Of a stretch of DNA of 64,000 nucleotides, positions 17,563 to 25,879 are shown in pieces. Source of the stretch: CAYMAI01 sp964388445 (lineage in GTDB: Bacteria; 4484-113; JAGGVC01); contig CAYMAI010000002.1 of NCBI GenBank assembly GCA_964388445.1, positions 294,186-358,185 of the forward strand, in the 5' to 3' direction. Both the position numbers and the translations under genes were made by a program. Every line of letters begins with the position of its first letter. The stretch's first letter is position 1. Below the pieces are notes generated by a model. It ran no database searches. It was not told the origin of the DNA and saw only the letters and a program-made list of their open reading frames with translations.

Positions 17563-19056
17563 ATGGGATTACTCGATTTATTCAGGAAAAAGCCGCGCGT
17601 GCAGGAACGCGCCGATGGCCGCGCGGAGACTCGCGATTTCGTCGAGGAGGCGAAGGCAGCCGCGGAGGCCGCGCCCGGCGACGCACGCGCGCTTACGCGT
17701 TACGCCATCGCGCTAAAGGACGCGGGCGACCTTAATTCCGCCGCTGACGTTTTCAAAACCGTCACGGAAAAGCACGCCGCCGACCCGATCGCCCACTTCA
17801 ACCTCGCCGCGACGCTGGAAGAGCTGGGCGACTCCGCGGGCGCAACCGCGTCTCTCCGCCGTGTCGTCGAACTCGACCCCGAGGACGCGCTCGCATACGG
17901 CCATCTCGGCGCGATTTACCTTGAATCCGGCGACGCCGTCCGCGCGGAAGAAGCGCTTCGCCGCGCCGCGGAGCTAAACCCGTCGAGCGCCGTCGCAAAT
18001 AGCAACCTTGGCGTGGCGCTGAAAACGCTCGGCCGCGATCGCGACGCCGCGCATTACTTCGAGCGCGCGCTGAAAATCGACCCCACGCTTACGCAGGCGG
18101 AGTTCGAGCTGGATGCCGTGCGCGAGCGCTTGTCCGCGACCAAATCGCCGGAGCGCGGCGGCCTTGCGAAGGGCCTGAACCGCACGAAGGTTAAATTTCT
18201 CGAATGGTTTCGGCCGTTCACCGGTCAGGACGCCGAAGCCGGCCCGGATTTTTATGACGGACTTTACGAACAACTTATCCTCGCCGACGCCGGCGCCGAA
18301 CTTGCGGACGAGCTTGTCCGCGACCTTCGCAAACGCGCCGCGGACGAGGGCGAATCGCGGCCCGGGCGGATAATCGAAATCCTGCGGGAAATGCTCGTAG
18401 CGATACTTTCCGACACCGAACAAATCGAACCTTTCGCGCCCGGCAGATTGAACGTCGTGATGCTCGTCGGCGTGAACGGCGTGGGGAAAACCACGGTGCT
18501 GGCGAAAATCGCCCGCTACTTGCGCGAGCGCGGCGTCGGCGTGCTAATCGCGGCGGCGGACACGTTCAGGGCGGCGGCGGTTGACCAGCTTCGCATCTGG
18601 GCGGAGCGCACGGCGACGCCGATGGTTTCGGGCCAGCAGGGCGCAGACCCCGCGGCGGTCGTTTTCGACGCCACGCAGGCGGCGATAGCGCGCAAGGCGG
18701 ACGTGCTTTTAATCGACACGGCGGGCAGGCTGCAGACTAAGAAAAACCTTATGGCGGAGCTTCAAAAAATAGAGCGGATTATCGCCAAAAACGCGCCGGA
18801 CGCGAACGTGCATCACCTTTTGTGCATAGACGCGAACACGGGCCAAAATGCCGCATCGCAGGTGGAACTTTTCAAAAGCGTGTGCCGGGTGCGGGGGATT
18901 ATCGTGAACAAACTTGACGGCACGGCGCGCGGCGGCGCGATTCTCGCAATCGTACGCGCCCACCGGCTGCCGGTTATTTTCGCCGGCGTGGGCGAAGGCG
19001 TGAGCGACCTCGCCGAATTCGACGCAAACGATTTCGTCAAAGGCTGGTTCGGGTAG
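17563..19056 (+). CDS. ftsY: SRP receptor FtsY with N-terminal TPR domain
   Basis: A 497-residue signal recognition particle receptor GTPase, which docks ribosome-SRP complexes at the membrane. The NG domain is complete: helical N domain (about 225-290), G1 GVNGVGKTT (303-311), DTFRAAA (333-339), DTAGR (385-389) and NKLDGTARGG (449-458), ending GVGEGVSDLAEFDANDFV. In front, residues about 40-178 form four TPR repeats (for example HFNLAATLEELGD and ANSNLGVALKTLGR) where most FtsY proteins carry an acidic, unstructured A region. Start is the ATG at 17563 (MGLLDLFRKK), an amphipathic opening typical of FtsY. The GTPase call is certain; the TPR role is unknown. Confidence 0.96.
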   Translation: MGLLDLFRKKPRVQERADGRAETRDFVEEAKAAAEAAPGDARALTRYAIALKDAGDLNSAADVFKTVTEKHAADPIAHFNLAATLEELGDSAGATASLRRVVELDPEDALAYGHLGAIYLESGDAVRAEEALRRAAELNPSSAVANSNLGVALKTLGRDRDAAHYFERALKIDPTLTQAEFELDAVRERLSATKSPERGGLAKGLNRTKVKFLEWFRPFTGQDAEAGPDFYDGLYEQLILADAGAELADELVRDLRKRAADEGESRPGRIIEILREMLVAILSDTEQIEPFAPGRLNVVMLVGVNGVGKTTVLAKIARYLRERGVGVLIAAADTFRAAAVDQLRIWAERTATPMVSGQQGADPAAVVFDATQAAIARKADVLLIDTAGRLQTKKNLMAELQKIERIIAKNAPDANVHHLLCIDANTGQNAASQVELFKSVCRVRGIIVNKLDGTARGGAILAIVRAHRLPVIFAGVGEGVSDLAEFDANDFVKGWFG

Positions 19057-19110
19057 GGGCGTGTCCCCGTGTACGCCCGAAAGAAAAAAAACACAGAGAC
19101 ACAGAGAAGA
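19053..19110 (+). repeat. Interspersed composite repeat, copy 1
   Basis: Begins with GTAG overlapping the ftsY stop codon, followed by GGGGCGTGTCCCC, CGCCCGAAAGAAAAA and ACACAGAGACACAGAGAAGA. The same module order occurs in inverted orientation at 35704-35836, so this is a dispersed repeat. The GTAG plus palindrome start resembles REP sequences. Confidence 0.7.
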
Positions 19111-19128
19111 AGAATAGAAACTAGGTAC

Positions 19129-19204
19129 GGATGGGGTTTACCCCCATCCATGTGGGCTTCGGCAAATCCAAATCCTGAATTCCGGAACGGGGTAAACCCG
19201 TTCC
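19129..19204. repeat. Two perfect hairpins with mutually complementary loops
   Basis: Hairpin 1 (19129-19149) is GGATGGGG-TTTAC-CCCCATCC. Hairpin 2 (19184-19204) is GGAACGGG-GTAAA-CCCGTTCC. Loop TTTAC is the reverse complement of loop GTAAA. They lie in the 340-base gene-free stretch between ftsY and the HerA gene. I see nothing else there beyond the copy-1 repeat. Confidence 0.65.
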
Positions 19205-19396
19205 CAATCTCCTTATTCGCCTATCCTACCTTTTTCGAATACGAAATGCCCGGTTTCCGAACCGCGGTTACGCCTTTTTTGCGTGCACAAAATCCCGCAT
19301 TTTTGGCCGAAAACAGCGTGCACAAGCACCCCGCGACGAGCGGCGATTTTTCGCGCACGTGCATATATACTTTGGATTGGAGGAGGTTAGGGGGGA

Positions 19397-21511
19397 TTAA
19401 TTTCTTCTAACTGCATCATTGGCCTGGAACCCCTCGTCAAAGTTTACCGCCGGAATTTCAATAAATTGTCCTAGCTTATTATCTCGCATTCTAAGGCCCT
19501 TAAAGAATTGAATCTTTGGACCAAACCTTCCGGTTGCCGTCAAAGCTTCTGTCATAATATCTTCCTTAAGATATTTTCCCTGATCATCGCTACAGCACTC
19601 CTTTTTTTCATCATTAGATAGCTTTGATGCCAATTTTGAAGCGAGACCGGCCTTAAACAATGCGAAAACACCATGCTCTCCTTCAATGGCTAAAACTCCC
19701 CACTTATTGCCAAATACCGCCTCTTCTATCTCTAAGCGAAGCCTTTCTATCATGTTTTCATGTGAACTTCTAAATTCTCCTAGACCACAGTCTATAGCTT
19801 GAGTTAACTTCTCACCGCTAGCAATGCCAGACGCGAATTCCGCCTCGAAACTGCGTATACGCGCAGGCAAAACAAATGGCTGATATGGGGCGGCCCAAAA
19901 GAAAGCATTACCGCGAATCGGCTCATTTAAAAGATGTGCTAACACGTCATCACTAAAATGCGCATTATGATATTGGAGAGTCTTCAGGTCATGGGCAGAC
20001 AACAAGTGAAAGGCAAAGAAATTATCACCTTGACTTAAAAGCTCCGGCATAATGGAGCCAGGCTGCTGAGTGACTAATATTGCACCTAAGCTGTATTTTC
20101 GACCTTCCTTTACCCATTGAACAAACGGACTATCCTCCTTTGCCGCTTTGCCTAAAACGCTCTGAGCCTCTTCAAGAACTATATTAGTTGGTAGCAATTT
20201 ACATCTTTCAACATCCGTAAAACTTGCTTGATTATTATTGAATATATAATTCATAAGCATACCTGATATTTGCAAACCAATAGCGCTAGATACCAAAGAT
20301 AAATCTATAACTACAATTTTCCCACTTCGCACTAGTTTTGGTACAAGCGAGATAAGGTTCGATTCTGGATCATGAAGTGTTTTGATTATAGGCACCAAAT
20401 TGTTCCTCATTGCGCTACATTGAATTGCACCAAGGCCATCTATTTCCGTTGCATTTTCTATTTCCATATCTGAGGCATTCCAGCCTTTTGCAAATAACAA
20501 ATTAACAAGCGCCGGCCACTGCCTCATTCCAATTGTGCGAATCTTTATAACATTTTGATCATCATGCTTTCTTTCACTTATGCACAAAGTAACAATCTCG
20601 CTTGGGTTAATTACTCGCAAGTCTAACTTTAGGCCCCCGACTTTCCAAGAGCCATAATAAGGATTCGGTTGAATTCGATTTGTAAATACAGCCAATTTAT
20701 CGCGCAAAAAAGGTACATCGCAAAGTCCTGGCCTTCCCTGTTGATCAGGCCAAAAATATTCACCTTCTGGGTCAAATACAATTGTTCCAACTGGCCTCGT
20801 TGTATGACCGTACTTGACTTCTGGTTGGCTGCGATATAGCTCAGCAAGCAAAAACTTCATCATGTTGGATTTTCCATAGCCTGCACGCGCAAAAATGAAG
20901 CTTCGCTTACCGACTAGATTGTTAATATCAAAATGAACTGGAATGCGCTCATTTTCAGATTTCATAAATGTTTCACCGCACTGTTCTCCACCGTTGTAGA
21001 TTACTTCGCCAAGAGCGTAGAATCCAAGTTCGGTATTGCGAATAGCTTCCTTTGACCCAAGCCTACAAAGGTGGCGAAGAACCGATACACTAGGATACGC
21101 CACCCTTGAACCCAGATGGGGAAGTTTTCTAACACTTGGAATATATATTAAGGCGTCATTGAATTCATTGCTTATCTGAATTGCACCTAGCAACTTCACT
21201 CTCACGCTATATCTTAGTCGATCTTCTTTGAGTTGCTCCGGAATGGGTTCATATTTTTTATGCATTGCTGCTAAATATTCGTCACCCTCGAATCCAGACA
21301 TTATACCAACAGGCATAAATCTGGTAATTCGTCCCAATAATGCGTTGTCGGAGTTTTCGAGTTCAACTAGCAGCAGTTGGCCGCTACGTGGTGCAAGCTG
21401 TGTCTGGGCCTTATAAGGCGCTATAATTTCCGCGGCAAACTCGAGACCACTTTCAATAAATCCTTTAAAAATGCCAATTAGATGATCACCATCGAACAAC
21501 TCAATTCCCAT
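19397..21511 (-). CDS. HerA-like hexameric DNA translocase ATPase
   Basis: A 704-residue ATPase of the HerA/FtsK superfamily, which pumps DNA and works with a nuclease. An N-terminal HAS-barrel-like region (about 8-110) precedes the ATPase: Walker A RAGYGKSN (209-216), FDPEGEY (246-252), Walker B NIVLEEAQ (443-450) and the finger/sensor segment EGRKYSLGAILVTQQP (469-484). A further ~150 residues after the core are unrecognised and charged. Start is the ATG at 21511 behind AGGTGGA; it overlaps the nuclease gene by 11 bases. Third gene of the cassette. Its bases are visibly AT-richer than flanking genes, a sign of transfer. Catalytic motifs are intact. Confidence 0.9.
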   Translation of the reverse strand: MGIELFDGDHLIGIFKGFIESGLEFAAEIIAPYKAQTQLAPRSGQLLLVELENSDNALLGRITRFMPVGIMSGFEGDEYLAAMHKKYEPIPEQLKEDRLRYSVRVKLLGAIQISNEFNDALIYIPSVRKLPHLGSRVAYPSVSVLRHLCRLGSKEAIRNTELGFYALGEVIYNGGEQCGETFMKSENERIPVHFDINNLVGKRSFIFARAGYGKSNMMKFLLAELYRSQPEVKYGHTTRPVGTIVFDPEGEYFWPDQQGRPGLCDVPFLRDKLAVFTNRIQPNPYYGSWKVGGLKLDLRVINPSEIVTLCISERKHDDQNVIKIRTIGMRQWPALVNLLFAKGWNASDMEIENATEIDGLGAIQCSAMRNNLVPIIKTLHDPESNLISLVPKLVRSGKIVVIDLSLVSSAIGLQISGMLMNYIFNNNQASFTDVERCKLLPTNIVLEEAQSVLGKAAKEDSPFVQWVKEGRKYSLGAILVTQQPGSIMPELLSQGDNFFAFHLLSAHDLKTLQYHNAHFSDDVLAHLLNEPIRGNAFFWAAPYQPFVLPARIRSFEAEFASGIASGEKLTQAIDCGLGEFRSSHENMIERLRLEIEEAVFGNKWGVLAIEGEHGVFALFKAGLASKLASKLSNDEKKECCSDDQGKYLKEDIMTEALTATGRFGPKIQFFKGLRMRDNKLGQFIEIPAVNFDEGFQANDAVRRN

Positions 21512-22682
21512 TTTTAATTCCACCTTTAATCAACGCCTTACCGAGATTTACATGGCGAATAATTTTCTCAGACTCTTCTCGTGGCAATGCATCCAGAAGT
21601 TGCTTGATAATTAAATCGCTGAGTATTGATACTTCAAAACCACTCATATTTGCAAAATCATGCGCTCGTTGCAAGGCCTGCGGATATCCCGGATAGGGAA
21701 ATGTAGCTCGAGCATCATAGGCCAAATATTCAAGCACAACAGATCTTTTTTCCTTTGGAAGCCATGATGGAACATCGACAGGAAATACGGGGCAAGTACG
21801 GTGCTCTGAGAGCTTTACTAAATGCAGTTTACCGAAGCTTTGGTAACGTTGGCGATTCTTGCTATCTAGGTCAGAGTATGTATCGAGCCATGTTCTATCG
21901 AAATTATAGCATCGGGCTTCTAATTCCTCTGGAACTTCAACATAGCATGGATAGCTCTTGTTAAACACTCCCTCAAGCAATATGGCAAGCGCCAATTTGC
22001 TTAACACGGCAGATGATTTTGCAACTCCAAGAATATAAGTATGATTGTCGGATTTGGACTTGCGACTTAAATATATGTCTTTAAAGATAGCATCGATGTA
22101 TGGAAAAATATCTAGCTTAAATATTTTCGATCTTAACAGGCCGTCTCTAAGCAAAAGGACATCTACTGGCCAGTCCTTACACGCCATTTCATATAATACA
22201 GCCCACTCAAGGATATCTCTAAACGCCCTAACGCGCCCCTTTATATCTGGCAATAGCTTTTCCTCAAGATTCTGTCGTTCTTTCTGGGGTGTTGTTACTA
22301 AGTATGAGAGATCGTCAAAATCAAGTGCCCTGCCAGCACTCGAAGAAACTGCCGAGATTAGTTTTTGAACTTCTAGGATGCTTTCGGCATACTTTGAAAA
22401 TGTGCTGTTTTCGAGTGAAAGAGGAATGACGGTTTCTATCCGATTCTGACCATTGCTATCTACTACTCGGATCATTTCAAAGTTGAGTGGCTCGAAAGTA
22501 ATTCGGTTTTCTCCGCCATCTGTGGCGACTGGAGCAATAGAGCGGCATGGGCGCGACCCCAACTTCTCAACCTTTAATTTCCTAACTTCTGAGCGAAGAT
22601 CCTCTAATAGCGGAAGTTCCTGTTTGACCGCTTCGGAAATTAAATCTGCCAGTTTCTTAAAATCGAGATCAGCGAGTGTCAT
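21501..22682 (-). CDS. NurA-like nuclease
   Basis: A 393-residue protein with the NurA domain layout. An acidic ATDGGE strand (D55) sits near the N-terminus, LLLRDGLL (D180) in the middle, then GVAKSS (K222), and the C-terminal GYPQALQRAHDFANMSG segment is typical of NurA. NurA proteins are 5'-to-3' nucleases that act with HerA. The ATG at 22682 overlaps the TGA of the upstream DUF4338 gene (ATGA), which is strong evidence for translational coupling. The alternative TTG/GTG-type starts a few codons upstream are less likely. Adjacent HerA supports the assignment independently of motif reading. Confidence 0.85.
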   Translation of the reverse strand: MTLADLDFKKLADLISEAVKQELPLLEDLRSEVRKLKVEKLGSRPCRSIAPVATDGGENRITFEPLNFEMIRVVDSNGQNRIETVIPLSLENSTFSKYAESILEVQKLISAVSSSAGRALDFDDLSYLVTTPQKERQNLEEKLLPDIKGRVRAFRDILEWAVLYEMACKDWPVDVLLLRDGLLRSKIFKLDIFPYIDAIFKDIYLSRKSKSDNHTYILGVAKSSAVLSKLALAILLEGVFNKSYPCYVEVPEELEARCYNFDRTWLDTYSDLDSKNRQRYQSFGKLHLVKLSEHRTCPVFPVDVPSWLPKEKRSVVLEYLAYDARATFPYPGYPQALQRAHDFANMSGFEVSILSDLIIKQLLDALPREESEKIIRHVNLGKALIKGGIKNGN

Positions 22683-23842
22683 TTTACACACTCTTTCCGC
22701 AAAGCTTCATAATGTTGCTGCTCTAAGCTAGCTAAATATGACTTACAAACCCAATCTCTCCAATCCGAACTTCTTTCTGATCTAGGAATACACCACCTCT
22801 CTAGCCAATACTGAAAATGATAGTCTGCAGACTCTGAAGTATACTTTAATCGGCGTGCTCTGCCATTCAAGAAGTCCCTGGTATTAGATGCCAGTGGAAC
22901 CAAGAAAACTTGCCTGCGGATGCCGTGGTAAAGTACTTTCTCGCTTAGGCCAAGCTCCTTGGCTGCCTGCCTAATCAAGCGAAATTTCCAATTGGGACCA
23001 TTGCCAAATCTATTCCCGTCCGCATAGGGATGTCCAATTGAAGCCAAAAACTTTTGCAGCCTTAGAAATAGTTGGTGCTCGATATGGAAATGCCCATAGC
23101 CGCGGGTAAACCATGCATCTTCATTTCCACTTACAAAGCAAACCCCACCCGGAATTTTTAGTCGGCTGTAAATGGACGACCTACCCAATGCCGAAGTAGT
23201 CGTAAGCAATGCCAATCTTGAATTTTTCTTATTTTGGCTAATCACTCCTAATGAAGAACCATACTTTTTTCTAAACGCAAAAATCACTTCTTTGCTCGCT
23301 GCCAACAGAGCTATAAGCTTGCCCCCTAGAAGGTAATTGTAAGGCGGCAAAGCGCCAAGAACAAACAAATCCATGATGTGAACAAGTCGATGACATCTAT
23401 CTTCTGCAGTCCAGCCAATCCAGTTATCTCTGGCTCGTTGATTGAACACCGGATCACACAAGGCGAATATGCCAATTAACTTGTTGTTCTGCCGATCCAT
23501 AACCAGAAACTTAATCCTTCTCCCAAATCCCTGGCTGACTGGAATCGACCAATTCAATGTAGCTGCGCAAAAAAGCGCTGACCTGCTCGTTCCGGAATCT
23601 ACGGAAATTAACTCGGGCACTATCTTATGTGGAACAATTTCGGAAGGTTTTGCCAAATTCTCTTTAAGCAAGTTGATTGCACAATCAAAGCGCCCATTAA
23701 GGGAGGCTATTTTCGACAAACGCTGTTGCGTGTGAAGTTGCCTTATTTCGTCCTTGCTTATCCGCGATGTTGGAGGAACTGACTGAACAGCTGCCTTTTC
23801 AAGCGCAGTTCTTAACTCCTTAACGGAACTACCTTTTACCAC
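22679..23842 (-). CDS. DUF4338 (DruA-like) protein
   Basis: A 387-residue protein. The central part (about 108-235) carries the DUF4338 pattern: RRIKFLVMDRQNNKLIGIFA, RARDNWIGWTAEDR (136-149), a following helix with LGALPPYNYLLGGKL, and LTTTSALGRSSIYSRLK. DUF4338 is the DruA component of the Druantia anti-phage system; its molecular activity is not established. The first ~80 residues and the basic C-terminal ~110 (RRQVFLVPLASNTRDFL) are not recognised by me. It is the first gene of a three-gene cassette, coupled to NurA by ATGA. Start is GTG at 23842; a -10 box lies eight bases upstream, so the mRNA may be leaderless. Confidence 0.85.
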   Translation of the reverse strand: MVKGSSVKELRTALEKAAVQSVPPTSRISKDEIRQLHTQQRLSKIASLNGRFDCAINLLKENLAKPSEIVPHKIVPELISVDSGTSRSALFCAATLNWSIPVSQGFGRRIKFLVMDRQNNKLIGIFALCDPVFNQRARDNWIGWTAEDRCHRLVHIMDLFVLGALPPYNYLLGGKLIALLAASKEVIFAFRKKYGSSLGVISQNKKNSRLALLTTTSALGRSSIYSRLKIPGGVCFVSGNEDAWFTRGYGHFHIEHQLFLRLQKFLASIGHPYADGNRFGNGPNWKFRLIRQAAKELGLSEKVLYHGIRRQVFLVPLASNTRDFLNGRARRLKYTSESADYHFQYWLERWCIPRSERSSDWRDWVCKSYLASLEQQHYEALRKECVK

Positions 23843-23849
23843 GCATTAG

Positions 23850-23878
23850 ATTATAGCAGACAAATGGAATTTTGAAAA
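23850..23878 (-). promoter_or_regulatory. Promoter of the DUF4338-NurA-HerA cassette
   Basis: On the minus strand TTTTCA, 17 bases, then a perfect TATAAT (23855-23850). The predicted transcription start falls within one to three bases of the GTG start codon, so there is no room for an RBS. Confidence 0.6.
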
Positions 23879-23897
23879 CACTAGATTAGCCCCCCCC

Positions 23898-24155
23898 CTA
23901 CTCCCCGCCGGCGGCGATATATGCGATGCGTTTGCCGCGGTGGATGCGATAGCTGACGATGCCGTCCGTGAGGGCGAACAGCGTATAGTCCTTGCCCATT
24001 CCGACGCCGGGGCCGGGGTGGATGGACGAGCCGCGCTGGCGGACGATGATGTTGCCCGCAACCGCCGTCTGGCCGCCGTAAAGCTTGACGCCGAGCCGCT
24101 GAGCGTTCGAGTCGCGTCCGTTTTTCGATGAACCAAGTCCTTTTTTGTGCGCCAT
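23898..24155 (-). CDS. rpmA: 50S ribosomal protein bL27
   Basis: An 85-residue ribosomal protein that lies at the peptidyl-transferase centre. It opens with MAHKKGLGSSKNGRDS and contains RQRGSSIHPGPGVGMGKD. No Firmicutes-type N-terminal extension needing cleavage is present, and no prp-like protease gene sits between it and rplU. GAGGA lies six bases before the ATG. A run of nine C residues (23890-23898) overlaps the end of the gene. The 241-base gap to rplU contains an imperfect ~31-base direct repeat (two copies, about 24232-24292) and no gene. Confidence 0.98.
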   Translation of the reverse strand: MAHKKGLGSSKNGRDSNAQRLGVKLYGGQTAVAGNIIVRQRGSSIHPGPGVGMGKDYTLFALTDGIVSYRIHRGKRIAYIAAGGE

Positions 24156-24396
24156 TTCTTTATCCTCAAAATTCCCGCTTGCCATTTCCAAAGCCGGCAT
24201 CCGGGATTTTTCGCTTTTTTCAACATTCTAAGAGCGATTCCAAATACGCAACCGCATTCGCAGAGCGATTTCAAACCCGCAACCGGCGTGCGGTTTCAAA
24301 ACTCGAATCGCGCCGCAAACTCAACCTGCACTCGCCTCGCATTCCCAATCCGCAATCGCATTGCAAAACGGGTTTGCGATAAAATCGCAAAGAGAC

Positions 24397-24711
24397 CTAG
24401 CCCGCTTCGATCGCCGTGCATTTAAGGTATGTCAGGTGGTCGCGATGCCCATGCGTGCGCTTGTAATTCTTCTTCGACTTGAACTTGAACACCGTGATTT
24501 TCGGGCCTTTGTCGTGGCGCAAAACTTCGAGCTTCGCGCTCGCGCCGTCCACGTATGGCCGGCCCACTTTCACGCCGCCGCCGTTCTTTAAAAGAAGCAC
24601 TTTGTCGCAGACGATGGCCTCGCCCGGCTCGGCGTCCTGCGCGAACGTGCGCAGCACCGTGCCCTCTTCGACCATATACTGCTTTCCAGCAAATTCCAAA
24701 ACCGCAAGCAT
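24397..24711 (-). CDS. rplU: 50S ribosomal protein bL21
   Basis: A 104-residue ribosomal protein that binds 23S rRNA. It starts MLAVLEFAGKQYMVEEG and carries the C-terminal signature KNYKRTHGHRDHLTYLK. A strong RBS (GGAGG) precedes the ATG. It is co-oriented with rpmA, the usual order in bacteria, and is driven by a near-consensus promoter shared back-to-back with rpmB. Confidence 0.98.
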   Translation of the reverse strand: MLAVLEFAGKQYMVEEGTVLRTFAQDAEPGEAIVCDKVLLLKNGGGVKVGRPYVDGASAKLEVLRHDKGPKITVFKFKSKKNYKRTHGHRDHLTYLKCTAIEAG

Positions 24712-24743
24712 CGCAAAACTACCTCCGCATGAAGCGAACGGGG

Positions 24744-24772
24744 ATTTTACCCCGCACGCGCGCGAATGTCAA
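24744..24772 (-). promoter_or_regulatory. Promoter of rplU-rpmA
   Basis: Minus strand TTGACA, 17-base spacer, TAAAAT: close to the sigma-70 consensus, with the start site about 25 bases before the rplU ATG. Confidence 0.88.
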
Positions 24773-24791
24773 GCAGATGGGCGCGAAAATA

Positions 24792-24819
24792 TTGACAAAC
24801 CGCCGCGGACGTGTATAAT
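24792..24819 (+). promoter_or_regulatory. Promoter of rpmB
   Basis: TTGACA, 16-base spacer, TATAAT, both hexamers perfect. It lies 19 bases from the divergent rplU promoter, so the two may compete for polymerase. Confidence 0.9.
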
Positions 24820-24863
24820 CACTCGCCCTGCGCATGCCCGGCTTGCGCGACGGAGGACTCGAA

Positions 24864-25088
24864 ATGCCGAAGAAATGTATGGTAACCGGTAAGAAGGCTG
24901 GCGCGGGCCACAAGGTGTCCCACTCCCAGCGCAAAACGAAAAGGCGCTTCGGCGCCAACCTTCAGCGCGTCACGCTATATCAGGACGGCCGCAAAATCAA
25001 GTTGCGCGTCGCCACGAGCTGGCTTCGCACGTTCACGAACAAGGGCGAGCGCATCCCCGACGATGTCGTAAAGAAATACGGCGTGTAA
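24864..25088 (+). CDS. rpmB: 50S ribosomal protein bL28
   Basis: A 74-residue ribosomal protein: MPKKCMVTGKKAGAGHKVSH followed by KRRFGANLQ and the C-terminal RVATSWLRTF. One cysteine (C5) remains of the possible zinc set, so it is likely the zinc-independent form. GGAGG lies seven bases before the ATG at 24864; the frame extends further upstream without support. Confidence 0.97.
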   Translation: MPKKCMVTGKKAGAGHKVSHSQRKTKRRFGANLQRVTLYQDGRKIKLRVATSWLRTFTNKGERIPDDVVKKYGV

Positions 25089-25204
25089 TTATAATTTCCG
25101 CGCCGATATGTCGTCCCGGCTCAGGCACGGCACGTCCGTTTGTTCCGCCATTGGCCTGTACGCCCGCATTTGATTCGCGCTCGATTTAACCCGACAAATC
25201 GCGC

Positions 25205-25879
25205 TTAATCGAATTCCGCACGTTTGATCACCACGCCGAATATATCGCCCGATTTGTCCCGGCAAACCGCGAGAACGGCAGGCTCCGGCCATTTGCCCTC
25301 GGCGGGCAGTCTCACAGAAATTTTCCCCGTGTATTTTCCGCCCGGCGATTTATGTTCCGAAAGCGCGAAGTCTTTGAACGGCGGCGGCACGGCGGCTCGC
25401 AGGCCGGTTTCCGCGGGCGGCGGCGTCACCGGACATTTCAAGTGTACGCCGACTACGGTCACGTCCGAAAGGCTTAGCCTGCGCTTCACCGCGATTTCCG
25501 CGACGATGCGGCGCTGGAAATCTTCCGGCGCGCTCGAAAGCGGCAAGAGCGGATACGTAACCGGAATGCCGCGTGCGCTGCCTCGCAACACTTTCGCGGG
25601 TTTAAGCCGCAGTATCTGCGAGCGGTCGCGAAAGGGCGATGGCGCGATTTGCACTGTCGTTTCCGAAACGGCGGGCCGCAGTTCCGCGTCCGGCATTTCC
25701 ATAATTTCAACAGGCGAATCGGATGCGAAATCGAGACTTGATACATGCGCGGATTCCGAATCGAAATCGTGGTTTATTACCGTTGCCGCATTGTCTTCCG
25801 ATTTACTTGCGCCCGATTCGGCGCTGCCGCTTACAGCCGAGGTTTCAAAAAAAACTTCGTAAATTTTCGCCTCTTTCAT
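25205..25879 (-). CDS. Hypothetical protein at the end of the flagellar operon
   Basis: A 224-residue protein that I do not recognise. The N-terminal half is acidic and low in complexity. The C-terminal half (about 105-224) looks folded, with alternating hydrophobic strands (RIVAEIAVKRRLSLSDVTVV, GKISVRLPAEGKWPEPAVLA). The start ATG overlaps the TGA of the preceding gene (ATGA), so translation is coupled. It is the last gene of the minus-strand flagellar run. Proteins in this position may be flagellar accessory factors, but that is inference from context only. Confidence 0.62.
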   Translation of the reverse strand: MKEAKIYEVFFETSAVSGSAESGASKSEDNAATVINHDFDSESAHVSSLDFASDSPVEIMEMPDAELRPAVSETTVQIAPSPFRDRSQILRLKPAKVLRGSARGIPVTYPLLPLSSAPEDFQRRIVAEIAVKRRLSLSDVTVVGVHLKCPVTPPPAETGLRAAVPPPFKDFALSEHKSPGGKYTGKISVRLPAEGKWPEPAVLAVCRDKSGDIFGVVIKRAEFD

